This document shows, piece by piece, positions 20,601 through 32,592 of a stretch of 64,000 bases of DNA. Both the position numbers and the translations under genes were made by a program. A model generated the notes under the pieces. The model saw nothing but the letters and a program-made list of their open reading frames with translations, did not search any database and was not told the origin of the DNA. Source of the DNA: Peronospora farinosa (lineage: Eukaryota; Oomycota; Peronosporomycetes; Peronosporales; Peronosporaceae); the NCBI GenBank assembly GCA_947646735.1, contig CANTFK010000865.1, forward strand, positions 62,001-126,000. The letters run 5' to 3'. The stretch's first letter is position 1, and each line of letters begins with the position of its first letter.

Positions 20601-22660
20601 GACGCTGGAACCTAAGTCGACGTGAAAGATGTCCTTCACGTCATGGCTTCAGAGGCGTGAAGGCACGCACGGTGAACACTAAAAGCGTTTTGCCTCGGCG
20701 CATATGTCACATGCGCGAGGGGAGACACATGTGCTATGTTCATGCCCCGGAGGGATACTTGACGTGTGGTGTTGACGATCCGCGTCCGTTTCATTAATGA
20801 GGTAACCTAGTGTGCGCACGGGTGCTTCTCGATACACTGAGCCATGGATTGCCCGCTACAAGAGCAATATCTTAGAGCTTTGCGCATCGAAGCTATGCAG
20901 GATGCGGGAACTATCTCACGCTCGCCGTGGTCGAGCACGCAGTACCCATACCGTTAATATGTTCGCGAGCCTCGTAGTAGATCTCGGGATTCGCTCTGGT
21001 GCTCTTCATTGCGATACAGATAATCGCGAGCGTCATGGATAGCGATATCGTCGGTGGGATCTAGCTTCCTCTTTAATTCTTACATCTTCAGCCAGCTTAC
21101 TTCTCGGCTTCCATGTATTATCAACCGGTAGATGTCCCAGCCAGTGGACCTTATGATGTAGCTCGATTTGATTTTTCGTAGGTGCCGAGTCAATACTCGG
21201 CGCATGCGACTTACGATACTCTTGATCGACGATACGATCTACAATCCAGCGTTGCGCACCCGATGAACCGACAAGGTAGGAGGGTGATCACGGCGGAAGA
21301 TCTCCGCTAGTATCCGACGATGTAAATGATCGCGCCTGGTCCGCCGACCGACGAGCCGCGCTTTTTCGTTCTATAGCTGAAGATACGAGGAAGGAATTGC
21401 ACGATGCTCGTGAGATGGCCTAGAGTGCGTGCGATCGAGCGGCTGCTACGACGGAGGCTACTAACAGAGCACTCGAAGAGACTGGTTGACAACTTCTGCA
21501 ACTCAAGAGTGCTGTATTTGGAGGCCCCAGAAATATAATTTCGTATGCGCTCGGGCAGGACTTGGTACAACCTTCGTCATCTACGTCGTCTTGAGAATGT
21601 TGGCCGGCCCAGAAAAGCTGGGAAGGGTTGTCGGGAGGTCCGTCGGGAAGTAAGTCTTGAAGTGCCCGACGAAGAACATCGGGTGCAAGCGCATAGTCTA
21701 GCGTAGAGGCATCATCATGAACCTTGATAACCCGAAAGGGCCATTAGATCGTGGCGCTAATTTGTCGAAATTCGTCACTGTTGTACTAGGGAGCTCACTA
21801 AGTGACAACAAGATTATGTCACCTGCACGGAAAATCAACGTTTCATTTCGACCTTTTCGATATGCATTCTTCGTATGCTTGTCGATTACCTCTTGGAGTG
21901 CATCACGCACAAAACACAGGACGGCTTGTCGTAATAGCAGGGACTCGATCACTGCGGCAGAACGCTTAGGCAGACTGGACTCATTATAAGCAAATTTGGT
22001 AGCGGGAGACGCTATTAAATGCATCGCATTAGAGCTAGAATAGTCATTAGAAACGTCAAAAGTTGCCTCGGCAACAGCACCATATGCTATGGAATCAGGT
22101 TCCAAAAGTTTCGGCGCAACGCCGTCGACATATACATCCCCAGCAAGCTTGGAGACTGGGTGCTCCGAAGCGGAGAGACAAGAACACCAGAACGAGAGGA
22201 TACCTGGTGTAGTTGACGAAAAAAGGCGACAAACCTATCGACACATGCACGGCATTAATGATTCCAAATTCGTCAAGTGGAAGAAATGTACTCAACGACG
22301 TAAACAGTGTCTCTTACATCCTCAAACACTCGGCTCATGCACTCCGTTTGCTCATATGTCTATGGATAAGCTGTTGTAGATATTAGCAACCGTGGGTCTG
22401 ATAGATGAAATAGTTGGTACCCGAAGTGATACATGGATCCGATACAAAGGAGTTTAATAAGCTGTGATACCGAAAGATGATATCGATGATGATTTTTATC
22501 TTCATCGATCTTCGCGGTCGTCTCCTCCGTCAAATGCGCGAAGTTGAAGTAAAATACATCATTTTGCTGTTTCGACAAGAACCAGTACGCCCGTGCCTTT
22601 GTAGAAGTCCAAATATATATACCATCCGCCAAACCTCTGTAGCAATGCGAAGCGGACGTA
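20600..22660 (-). mobile_element. Decayed Ty3/gypsy chromovirus remnant (integrase C-terminus plus chromodomain)
   Basis: On the minus strand, 22295-21700 reads as the C-terminal integrase of a chromovirus (NAVHVSIGLSPFFVNY, then FVRDALQEVIDKHTKNA, FRAGDIILLS, VTNFDKLAPR.NGPF), with frame changes. Further along the same strand, 21283-21059 contains a chromodomain (RWIVDRIVDQEYRKS, then DNTWKPRSKLAEDV). Reverse transcriptase, protease and LTRs were not found. The plus strand opposite and beyond the chromodomain (21.27-21.59 kb) has an Ala/Arg/Glu-rich reading interrupted by stops that may be the relic of an antisense ORF as in the other chromoviruses here. The right edge meets the 5' LTR of the next element at 22678. 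Confidence 0.75.
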
Positions 22661-22677
22661 ATTAAATTTACGAAATG

Positions 22678-23322
22678 TGTAGCGGGGTTACACGACGGTT
22701 GTAGCGTCTTTCCGAGAGTTTATGGCTGAAGTCCCCTTGTATTGCATGTAATGCATCTGATACTTCTCTTTAGAGAGGTATTAAGTATAACCGTCTAAGA
22801 TACGGATTCGGTAATACCGTATCTTATCGATTAGGATTCGATAAATCGATAACGCTGTACTTAGTACATCATACACAGATGTTTAGACGATACGTCGTCA
22901 AATAGCAAAGTCTGCATATTATAATTACTGTTATAGTAATTAATCTAGTGGAGTGTACTTAGAGTAACTACTATTCATATAATCTTAATGCATAAAAAAT
23001 CACAAAATCACTTCTCAATTCAAGTTAAAGATCGCAAGTCGTTCTGACTTGTTCTCTTGTGCACTTCGTGCGTTGGTTCTCTGAACCTTTAAGCTCCTAG
23101 CTTGTTCTTGCACTCTGTGCGTTGGTTCTCTGAGCCTTAAGCTTATTGTTTGCTGACTAAAGGTCTCTTTCCTCGTTCCTTAGAACAGGGTGACTTTAAG
23201 TAGTTTAAGTAGTTCATTAGAACTAAGTGGCTTTTAGCCTTAACTCTATTTAGTTCTCCAGAACTAAGAGGATTCCAGCCTAAAGTCTTCCTCTGGCTAA
23301 AGAGCTGTGCAGCTCCGCTACA
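22678..23322 (+). repeat. 5' LTR of the chromovirus
   Basis: Begins TGTAGCGGGGTTACACGACG and ends GCTCCGCTACA, followed by CTTGGTAGCACTTG, a possible primer-binding site starting with TGG. It aligns along its length with 29936-30366 plus 32593-32851. It contains a small hairpin, AAGATACGG...CCGTATCTT, near 22797-22826. Confidence 0.8.
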
Positions 23323-23419
23323 CTTGGTAGCACTTGTAGTCAATCCTACACCTGATTCTTTAAAGACTGACCCTCTGTGAGGATAGAGAGTTATAATCAC
23401 CTCTCTGAGGCGCAACGAC

Positions 23420-24330
23420 TCGCCTTAGATAAATTATCTGCGTTCGTCGGGCCCGATCAAACCGAGGCCCTTTTGGCCCAAGTCCCCGAGGTTTTAAATG
23501 CTCGTCTTGAGACCTTTATTCGTTATGAAGCTACTCAGGCAGGTCCATGACCAGGCAGAGTAAGCTGCGCCTACACAGTACATCCCGGTACCTGTGCCCG
23601 ATGCAGAGCCAAAGGCTCGTCCACTTGTTTTAACGTAAAGACCTTTGAGGGGAAGGAGAAAATCTTCTCCTTTGGATCCGAGAAGTTGAAATGGCAATGG
23701 ATGCCGCCATGCTTGTATCAGATAAGCAACGAGTTGGCTTGGCCATTTCGAAGCTCGGTGGAAGAGCTAGATAGTGGGATCTAGCGAGCGATGTCTCTGT
23801 AAATGCTGCATTCCCCACCTGGGAAATGCTTAAAAAGCTGTGTTTGCACCGCCTAATCAGGCTTATCGTGTGCCTCAAGCTTCTTAGCTACCCTACAGGG
23901 TAAGAAAGAATTGTCGGACTATGTCCAAGAGTTGAGAACTCTTATTGCTGCTATGCAGCAGGACCCTCTGGCAGAGGAAGTCCGAGTAACCATTTTTATG
24001 GAAGGACTTCGCACTGGGGTTGCCAGGACAGAAGTTTTCCGTGTCAGCCTTCGACGTTCGAAGAGGCAGTGAGCATAGCGTTTAACGCTTAATTTAATTT
24101 CAAATCGGCTTGCTATGGTCTGGTATAATTCAAATGCCTCTAACAGGTCGAACCCATGGACCTCAGTCATGCTGAAGAAGCTGAGCTTTAAGCTGCTGAG
24201 CAGCAAGGTAACATCCGTAGTATGTTACATGTGCGGAAGCACTAAGCATCTCCGTCATAAATTTCCGTTGCGAAAGCAATATTTAAATCGGCAGAGCCGA
24301 AACCCTGCTCCTATCTAAAGGCGAGCACGG
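23420..24330 (+). pseudogene. gag of the chromovirus, frame-broken
   Basis: A retrotransposon capsid-like sequence can be followed through frame changes: an opening LSEAQRLALDKL block, then TFEG, a block with [20 protein letters not shown] sequence, WEMLKK, KKELSDYVQELR, EEVRVTIFMEGLR, and a zinc-knuckle-like CYMCGSTKHLRHKF at about 24215-24257 in which the last Cys is replaced. Several in-frame stops are present. It would have packaged the element RNA. Confidence 0.75.
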
Positions 24331-24529
24331 CAGGGGAAAACTTCAGCTCCCAGTAGGCGCGGGGCGCCTTACTGGGAAAGAACTAAGTTCTGTTGAACCT
24401 CTAGGAGGTAGAGGTAACTAGGGCTTAGCCCCAGGTGGTTCTGTGGATGCTTCCATGGAACAAGATTAAAAGCTAGGATTGTTGGTTGTGTCGGCAACCG
24501 TTAAGGGTTTTGAGAAACCATGACCAATT

Positions 24530-27500
24530 CTAATTGACTCAGGGGCGTCGGGTAATTATGTCCGGCATCGTTCCCTTGAAAGGAGTCAGCTGTATGCTAA
24601 GACTCTAGAAGTGCAACATGGTGACAGTTTAACCGTTCGTCTCGCGACGGGTGTACGTGTAATCAATCCTAAAGTTCTGTTGAACTTAGGTGTGAAGTTC
24701 TTAGACTTAAATAGCGTTGAACGCTGTCTTATCCTAGATTTGGACTTGAGATATGATCACATTCTCGGTATGGTCTGGCTGGAACGCCATGAGCCTTGGA
24801 TCGATTGGAGATCCAAAAACTTAGGCGCAACGCGCAATGTTCATAGCGAAGCTTTGGAGAGTCATGAACCCACTTTCGCTAGGAACCAAAAGTGCTATTG
24901 GCACGAGCCATTAATTGAGTCAGTTAGTGTGCTGGACATTGGAGTGTCTGAGTTGATAAGCTCCAATGTCAATAATAATAGTGTCGAGCAGAGCTTAGTG
25001 ACACTTAGTGGAACGGCACGTACTCCGTTGAGTGAAACTCATAGTAATATTGAGACACTGGATGTCGGTAATGACATCGGCTCTTGTCTAGAGCAAGTTA
25101 AGGTCGATGACCTTGTTAGTAATATTGGCTGTAAATGCGATTTACTGGATGTCGATAATGACATCGGCTCTCGTATAGAGCAAGTGAAGGTCGATGACCT
25201 TGTTAGTGATATTGGCTGTAAATGCGATTCACTGGATGTCGATAATGACATCGGCTCTCGTATAGAGCAAGTGAAGGTCGATGACCTTGTTAGTGAAGTC
25301 ACTGGTACTAGTGACCCACTGGGTGTCGGTAATGACATCGGCCCTCGCATAGGGCAGGTAAATGACAAGGGGTCTGTTGACCTTGGGGATGATAATATCC
25401 CAAGTACTTTGAAGAGTACGCTCTCGTCAATGAGACGGCAGCGTCGCCAGATGGCGGCTGCGAGACGCAAAGCGTCTGTTTTATCGCATAATAATGTCAG
25501 TGACCAGTTGTACACCCTGGTCAACGGAGTGACAGGTGATGTAGATGGTGAGGTTGACCTTGAGACCCTCCCATCATTAAATGCTCTTTTAGAGCTAGAC
25601 GAAATGTCTGTGGATGAATTTCATCAGGCCTTGAAGGCAGGTGCTCTATCCGATATGGTGGTCATTCGACCTAACCTTGAGCTGAACTCATCCTCGCTTG
25701 TCGATGAGACAGTCCTTGAAGATACAAAAGCGGCACTGAGTGCACGTAGTGGGGAATCTATTCTGAAGAACCATTCAGATCCCTACTATCCTTTAATGAA
25801 GGAATTCCAGGATGTGATGTGTCACGATCCACCGTCGGTTCTACCACCTGATAGGGGTGTACGTCATGAAATTGACTTGGTTCCCGGAACCAAATACTGT
25901 GTAACACGGCAGTGGCCTTTACCCAAAGAACAGTGTGACGTCATTGACGAGTTCTTTCGTGCAAAGCACGCGGCGGGCATGGTGCGTGAGAGTAAATCTC
26001 CGCACTCGACACCCACTTTCTGTGTTAAGAAACCAAATGGTAAATGGCGTATCGTTCATGCTTATAATAAGCTCAATGCGGCCACTATACCTGCACAGAC
26101 ACCGATACCTAGAAAGGATGTTCTTCAGAACAATATGGTCGGTTGTACCATGTACAGTGCGCTCGACTTAGTCGATGGATATTACCAATTGCTCATGCGA
26201 GCTAGTGATATTCCGCTTACTGCTGTTAGCACTCCGAGCGGTATGCTCTGGGAGTGGTTAGTGATGCCCCAGGGGCTATCTAATGCTCCGGCTACGTTTA
26301 ATCGTTTGGTGACGCAATTTTTTCGACCCCATCGAAGTTATACACAGACGTATTTTGATGACATTTTTGTCCATAGTCGAGCTGAACATGGTCGGTCTGA
26401 TGCAGAGAAACATATCGTTCATTTACGAGCTGTGCTTGAGTGCATGCGCACTAATAAACTATATGCTAATACATCTAAGTGCATCTTCGGGGCCGAAGAA
26501 ATTCCTTTTCTAGGGTGCTTCATTGGGAAGCGAGGCCTAAGAGCGGATCCCGCTAAGGTCAAAGCCATAGTCAATTGGCCTGTTCCACAGCCTCAGAAGG
26601 ACTTGCGTAACTGGCTTGGTCTTGCTAATTACTTACACAAGTACAGCGAGAATTACGCTGATATAGCCTGGCCATTATCCAATCTCCTTAAAAAGGATGT
26701 GGAATGGTGTTGGCATGCCGAACATGAGGATGCTTTTACCGCGGTGAAGCTAGCCTTTTTCATGCTCCTATCTTGGCTTTGCCATACCCTGACCGACCGT
26801 TTAGCGTCGTACGTGACGCGTGGATTTTGCCATTGGCAGTGCTCTGTTACAAACAGACGATGAAAGCCGTGAGCATGTGATCGTCTGCAAATCTCGCCAG
26901 CTGAAAGCTGCAGAAAAGAACTATCCAGTTCATGACAAAGAGCTACTTGCAATGAAGTATTCTCTAGTCAAATTTAGAGTTCATCTGCTGGGCTCAAAGA
27001 CTTTTGTGATCTATACCGATCATGCGTCTTTAAGCACTGCGAATCAGTCGCCGCATCTCCCGCAGAGAATTACCAGATGGTTGTCATTCTTTGCTGAATA
27101 TGACTTCGAGGTGAAATATAAGCCGGGTAAGCAAAATGCTTTGGCTGATGCGTTGTCACGAAGACCTGACTATGAGCTTGCTCATGTGACGACGTTGTCG
27201 TCTTCTATCATCGATCTCGTCCGATCGGCGTATGCTAAAGATGATCACTGTATAGCGTTGCTACATGCTCTTGGCAGTGATGAGTTTAACGACTCGGACA
27301 TAAAGTGTCGGCACGATTACGTGCGAGCCTCCATCGATATTCTATGGATGAGGGGCTGTTGTACTATCGTACAGATGTGGCGGATCCTCCGCGTGTTGTT
27401 GTTCCTCATGACGAGAACCTGAAGTATCGTATCCTCTATGAGGTACATGACACCGCCATCGGTGGCCATTTGGGCCGTGAAAAGACCTATGGGGTAGTAT

Positions 27501-28705
27501 GCCAACGTTATTGGTGGCCCAAATTGTATAAATGGGTGAGCACATATGTGCGTACGTGTGAAACATGTCAACGGGTGAAGCCCTCGCCCCATTCGGCAGC
27601 GACGCTGGCTAGTTTGCCTATTCTAACTGGGTGCTGGGAGTCCATTAGCATGGACTTTGCGTTTGGCCTATCGAAAGATTCGCATGGCAATACAGGTTAT
27701 TGTGGTCTTTGTTGACCGTTTGAGCAAGATGGCTCACTTAGCGGCTGTGCCAGACTCGATCGATGGTGTGGGTACAGCGGAGTTGTTTATCGATCGAGTG
27801 ATTCGCCAACATGGCTTGCCAGCGGAAATTGTTTTTGATCGTGATCCTCGATTTACGAGTAAATTTTGGAAGTCCGTCTTCTAGGGGCTGGGCACCCGTT
27901 TGGACATGTCCACATAGGATCATCCGCAGACCGATGGTCAAACCGAATGCGTAAATCGCGTTGTTGAAGATATCCTCCGCAGCGTTTGTGCTGAAATGCC
28001 TAAGCGTTGGAGCTATATGCTCCCTGTAGTTGAGTTTGCACTCAATAACTCCGTGCATGCCTCTACCGGCTACACTCCGTTCTATGTGAATGGTATCACA
28101 CACCCACGCGTTCCGTTAACGCTACCATCTAGTGGTTCAGGGCTGGTGGGGGAGAGGTTGCCGATTGGCTTGCTGATGTCAGCCCTAATACTGCTAAGAA
28201 ACAGGTAAATGCGTTTCTTGCAACGCGACTAAATGTCTTACGACAATGTGCAAGATGCAATGGCTGATAGTCATGATAAACAAAAAAGGATATGCTGATG
28301 CCTTAAGCAGAAGTTGTATCACTTGTTATGAGGTCGGAGACCAATTCTTGCTTCATGCTAAAAACCTACCATCCAATGTAGTATCTGCTGTCTTTAAGAC
28401 AAAGTTGTGTCCGCGCTTCATCGGACCCTTTACGGCCGTGACCAAGAAAGGCCTAGCGTATACGCTTAGTTTTCCGCGCAAATTGCGTGCACATCCTGTG
28501 TTCTACGTCGGCATGATGAAACCATATCTATATCCGTCCCAAATAGACGCTAAGGCGCTCGCGCCGAGTTCATCGGCATTGCCGCGGGGCGGATCATCTG
28601 CACTTACCGGTCAAGCTGACCCTGCACTCGAATTTGGCTCTCTTCCAGTGACTCAAGACGGGAGTTCATCGGCTGCACAGTCTCACGGAGATACTTCATC
28701 CTCTT
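24530..28705 (+). pseudogene. pol of the chromovirus (protease, RT, RNase H, integrase), broken
   Basis: Protease: DSGAS at about 24535-24549, just upstream of the long ORF at 24611-26863. A linker with three to four 87-bp tandem repeats follows (about 25.06-25.35 kb). [46 protein letters not shown] and YFDDIFVHS (catalytic Asp pair, 26351-26365). Frame is lost near 26.8 kb and resumes in RNase H (DKELLAMKYSLVKFRVHLLG, DHASL). Integrase: HHCC finger at about 27.45-27.58 kb, DDE residues in MDFAFG, FDRDPRF and TDGQTECVN. A TAG interrupts it at 27882 and frames change near 28.1-28.2 kb. The C-terminal integrase segment continues to about 28.55 kb (HPVFYVGMMKPY). Confidence 0.85.
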
Positions 28706-28769
28706 GAAGTAGCTCTCGGAATTAACCTGTGCCGGTACCTACACCGGCCCCCTACGGCATTGCTTGACG

Positions 28770-28890
28770 GACAGGAGAACCTTCAGTTCCATGTTGAACG
28801 TATGATGCAGAAACGTCGCCGCCATGGTCAAAACCAGTATCTGGTGAAGTGGCGGGGATACTCCGAGTCGTGGAACACATTGAGATTCTA
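28770..28890 (+). other. Chromodomain at the end of pol
   Basis: The reading FHVERMMQKRRRHGQNQYL followed by VKWRGYSESWNT is a chromodomain of the kind that defines chromoviruses; these are thought to direct integration to particular chromatin. It is in the same orientation as pol and is followed by a stop near 28889. Confidence 0.7.
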
Positions 28891-28999
28891 GGTTCCCCTA
28901 CGGCAGGACTGTCCCGTACGCCGTGGACATTTTTAAACGTCGTGCGCAGGGCCAACCTGTTGGCGATGGTGCTTCTCACCATTACTGGGGGAAGTAGTC

Positions 29000-29810
29000 G
29001 AGCTCACGGCCGGGGCTTGCAGTAAACTCGCGGCTACAGGCGTAGCCGAAGTACATGAATCTTGAATGGCTGGCGCATAGCGCACTCGTTGCCTCCGCAA
29101 TCGTCCTCGGGCTTTTAGCTTGGCGTATTTAAATACATCTTGCGTTCCAGAAGAACGTCTGCCACACTGGCACTGGCGCGAAGAGCCCACATGCTGATCA
29201 AAAGCCGCACATCATGTGCCCAGTGGACAAATGCACTGTCTTCTTCATCTTTCGTCTCTCGTGCGAACAGCAGGATAGGGACCCCTTTCATGGGAGGAAC
29301 AGATGCACCACGTGTTGCCTATCCAGGCGTGCCTTGTAAATATTGACTTGGAGTGGTATTGACTGGATCCAGATATCTTTGGCGGAGATCCACTAGCGCG
29401 GTGAGCTCCTCGGGCGTATTAGCCTCCGCTCCTATGGATCATATGCCCAGCGAATGGCCCCGTGGCCTCTTTTAAGACGCTCTGATTGAGGACGTAGTCT
29501 AACTGTACTTTGTGCTTGCTCATGGCCTTTGCTTGGTATGCAGAGCTTGCCGTCGCTTGTAGAATGCTCCTGTTGCTCATCGAGCTGGTTCGTGATCGAA
29601 AAAGGAGGCGTTTCGCCAGGCGCTGAGCGCATTGTAGTTACCGTGTCAGCAACACAACGTTCTGGGAATGGATTAGGTGTGTGTAAGCGTTCGTCTTCAC
29701 CCTTAGGACTGAACTTAGACTCATTGCCTTCGAGGAAGCTGGTGCCACTCCCGTAATCTACATTACCTCTAACTCTCCTTCAGAGAGATCATTAAGAGCC
29801 TTAGGCTCAT
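29000..29810 (-). pseudogene. Antisense ORF between chromodomain and 3' LTR
   Basis: The minus strand has a protein-like reading across most of this span, with a few stops and one or more frame changes. The N-terminal part is Ser/Thr/Glu-rich (29.79-29.43 kb, including GETPPFSITNQLDEQQEHS), followed by TPEELTALVDLRQRYLDPVN and then DSAFVHWAHDVRLLISMWAL with RASASVADVLLE. The amino-acid order is too regular for chance, yet it is on the strand opposite to gag and pol. I do not recognise the protein. Similar arrangements occur in two other chromoviruses in this window. It could be a regulatory or accessory protein, or an inserted gene. Confidence 0.5.
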
Positions 29811-29935
29811 GGCTAGGGGGTTTCATTTGAGATTACACTATGGAAAACCGCTAGGTTTAATGTTCGTGTTTCGCAACCTCTTTGAGCATTATGTCGAGTG
29901 ACGTTATGTGGTACCGCCAGTCTGGTGAAGGAGAG

Positions 29936-30366
29936 TGTAACGGAGTAACACGACGGTTGGAACATCATACCGAGAAGTTTACCGTGGAAGTTTCTATATT
30001 GCATATAATGCATTATGATACTTCTCTATAGAGAGGTAATAAGTATGAGCGTTAAGATAGGGTATTACCGAATACCGTATCTTAACGCTCATACGAATCT
30101 TAATCGATATTGCTATATCATACACAGATCTTCCGGCGACACATCGTCCCATAACAAAGTCTGCATATTATAATTACTGTTATAGTAATTAATCTAGTAG
30201 AGTGTACTTAAAGTAACTACTATTCATTAAATCTTAATGCATATAAAAAATCACAAAATCACTTCTCAATTTAAGTTAAAGATCGCAAGTCGTTCTGACT
30301 TGTTCTCTTATGCAATTCGTGCGTAGGTTCTTTGCACCTTGAAGCTTCTAAATTATTCTTGCAATC
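29936..30366 (+). repeat. 3' LTR of the chromovirus, first part
   Basis: Begins TGTAACGGAGTAACACGACG right after a GAAGGAGAG tract and follows the 5' LTR until an insertion at 30367. It contains an extended hairpin (16-bp arms 30044-30059 and 30078-30093). Confidence 0.8.
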
Positions 30367-31120
30367 TGTAGACGGGTACTTAAAAAGAAGCTGCCGTGTG
30401 CTACGAGCACACACCTTCGAGCAGCGTGAGGAGGCGGTTAGACCGTCTTACCTCCACGTGCGGTGGTGGTGTTGGTCGGTGCTTAAAGCGCAGTACCAGC
30501 CGTTTCCGTTCGCTTTGAAGCGAACCGCGCAACGAACAACTAACAAATGTCTCACTTACGTCACGCAGAAGCTTATTCAGCTTCTCGTGCGCAGTGGTCG
30601 GTAGTTAGTAACTTCAAGACTGATATATTTTAATAGAATTTAATCTTATGTAAATCAAACTACTGATTGGTCAAATGTAAATATCGGACACGCGTCTCTG
30701 TAGAAGCGCATCTTTAAGTGCGAGCTTAAAATATATTTAAGCTCGCTGATGACGTCTGTCTGAAGCGTCACCATGACGCCTAGTCCCAACTGGCGTCATT
30801 CTTGTTGAATTTGAATCCATCCATGGATATCACATTCACAAGGGTGGGTGCCGCACCCAAGTGGCAGGTCTAAGGTATTTCAGGCATGCCCGATAAGTAT
30901 TCGATACTTAAAGAACCGTGTAACTTTTATTTCGTTACACCATCCCCCTCTTTACGACACTTTTTACATTTTGTAAAACATCGAAAACGAGAAGATGCCA
31001 CCGAAACATGGTATGACTGATGGGTCGCCTTCAAAATCGCCCATGTAAACCAACACAAAGCGCACGCACCGCGATAACTCGCATTCGTCGCTAAGTGTCT
31101 CTTTGAAACACCGACATCTA

Positions 31121-32484
31121 ATGTCAGCATGTCAGCAGAGAATACTAATCCATCTCACTATGGTGCGGATGATGACCTGTCTCTCATTGTTGATTACACT
31201 GAGTGCACGCCATTTCCATCACCCCAAAGTCGTGATGAGCATAATGGTTTGATGGAACATTTGTCCCCATCATTATAAGCACCCAACCTTCAGGAAGCTT
31301 CCATGCTCCCTGAAAGTGAGGGTCATGCCTTGTCGTCTGCGTCAACAAGCGCAGCGACCACAACTGAACGCGCTGCTTCGAAAGAAGCAGCCGCGACTCA
31401 ACAGTAGGTCGGCGATTCTGATTCGTCCGCCTCTGTCAACCCTACATCTGATGATTTGACAATCCATAATGAAGAGTCAGACTCAGGCGAGGGTGAGTAA
31501 AAAGCCCCTTCGACTTCACAGTCGGCCTAACTAGCAAGCCACCGCGAGAACGGTTATGTGAGTGATGGTTTGCCAGCTATGCCACCGCCATCCGAATGGA
31601 CAACGCTGACGTGTAAATAGTGCGACGCTTTTAAGGCGTGCCACTATTAACGCTAATAAACCTTTGAGCGTATTCCAATCATGGAAATGGCAGGGAAAAG
31701 CACATGGTCGTGCATTCCCTATCCCCGTCGTGTTCGTTCGAATGAAACAACCGATGAATACGAGGCAGAGTTTCTGCGCCGTGTCAAACCGCATGCAGAT
31801 GCAGTGAAACAGCGTTCGCAGCGAATCAGCTTCGCTATGACGCGTTCGAGAAAAAAATATTGGGCGATAAATTTTTGCAGCTCTTTCTCGTCACGCTGCC
31901 CCTGCTAGTCCATTAGGACCTAGCAGAGCGAATGCAACCGGTGCTTCTTCTCGTAAGCATCCACCAGACCAGGCACGTCGACACGCAACGCGTCGATCGG
32001 TTCCCAAAAGTCGAAACTTTTCGGGTATCCATTCCACTGAAAATTTTGCTTCACATTGTGGTGGCCCTTCAACCTTCCAACAAGGAAGCGTGTGTTCCCA
32101 CCCGCATTCACCAACACAGGTGGCGCCCTATAGGAGCGGCGATTACGCCCAACTATTCGCGACTGCCTATCCTGTTGTCGTTCAGTCGCAGGAGGAGATC
32201 GCTGCGATGAAGAAAGATGTGACGGATTTTTTGAGTCAAGTCTCGCGACTGACTTCGGATCTACGCGATGTGAGGACGAGGGACCGTCAGGGGTATGACC
32301 GCGTGAAGACCCGTTTGGACATACATGAGCGACTGCTAATGAGAGACCCGCGTTCGACGCGGAGTCATCCTCGATCACCGAGTCCTCTATCGCCTCGTTC
32401 ATATACGGGGAGTCGTTCACCTTCCTCTTCGCCTGATCGGCAACGACGCTCGACTCACAGTCGACGTCACCATCGTTCTCGTTA
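31121..32484 (+). pseudogene. Antisense ORF of the nested chromovirus (coiled coil and Arg/Ser-rich tail)
   Basis: On the strand opposite to the element's chromodomain, a protein-like reading starts at ATG 31121 or 31129 (MSAENTNPSHYGADDD...), is acidic and Ser-rich, contains several stops and frame shifts up to about 31.9 kb, and then reads open to 32484. The open part has DYAQLFATAYPVVVQSQEEI, a likely coiled coil to about 32.34 kb, and an Arg/Ser-rich tail (RSTRSHPRSPSPLSPRS...HRSR). It overlaps the chromodomain codons antisense. The product is unrecognised. Confidence 0.5.
31926..32120 (-). other. Chromodomain of the nested element
   Basis: The minus-strand reading contains APPVLV-like sequence, RFLVGRLKGHHNV, then FQWNGYPKSFDFWEPIDAL and DVPGLVDAYEKKH, ending in a stop. 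This matches the W-x-GY-x(5-7)-WEP pattern of retrotransposon chromodomains at the C-terminus of integrase. Confidence 0.75.
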
Positions 32485-32592
32485 GACTGATGTGCATATG
32501 ATCTCTTGTGGATCCACATACCGTTTCAGACGACCCACGTAAAATACGGGGTGCGTCTTCATATACGGTGGTAGTGTAACTTTTAGCCCATA

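Larger units (their letters stand above)
30367..32592 (-). mobile_element. Nested chromovirus remnant inside the 3' LTR
   Basis: Inserted into the LTR between two halves that can be rejoined using the 5' LTR as a guide. On the minus strand it ends in its own 3' LTR (30939-30367, starting TGTAACGAAATAAAAG and ending GTCTACA), preceded by the polypurine tract AAAGAGGGGGATGG. Upstream of that lie an antisense ORF (+, 31121-32484) and a chromodomain (-, about 32120-31926). pol and nearly all of the 5' LTR are gone; only about 20 bp of LTR-like sequence (GTGTAACTTTTAGCCC) remain at the right end. Flanks CAATC / CACTC may be an imperfect 5-bp target duplication. Confidence 0.7.

Noticed and set aside
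24611..26863. 750-codon ORF as a host gene
   Set aside because: It carries protease, RT motifs and lies between LTRs; it is retrotransposon pol with a frame break at its end.
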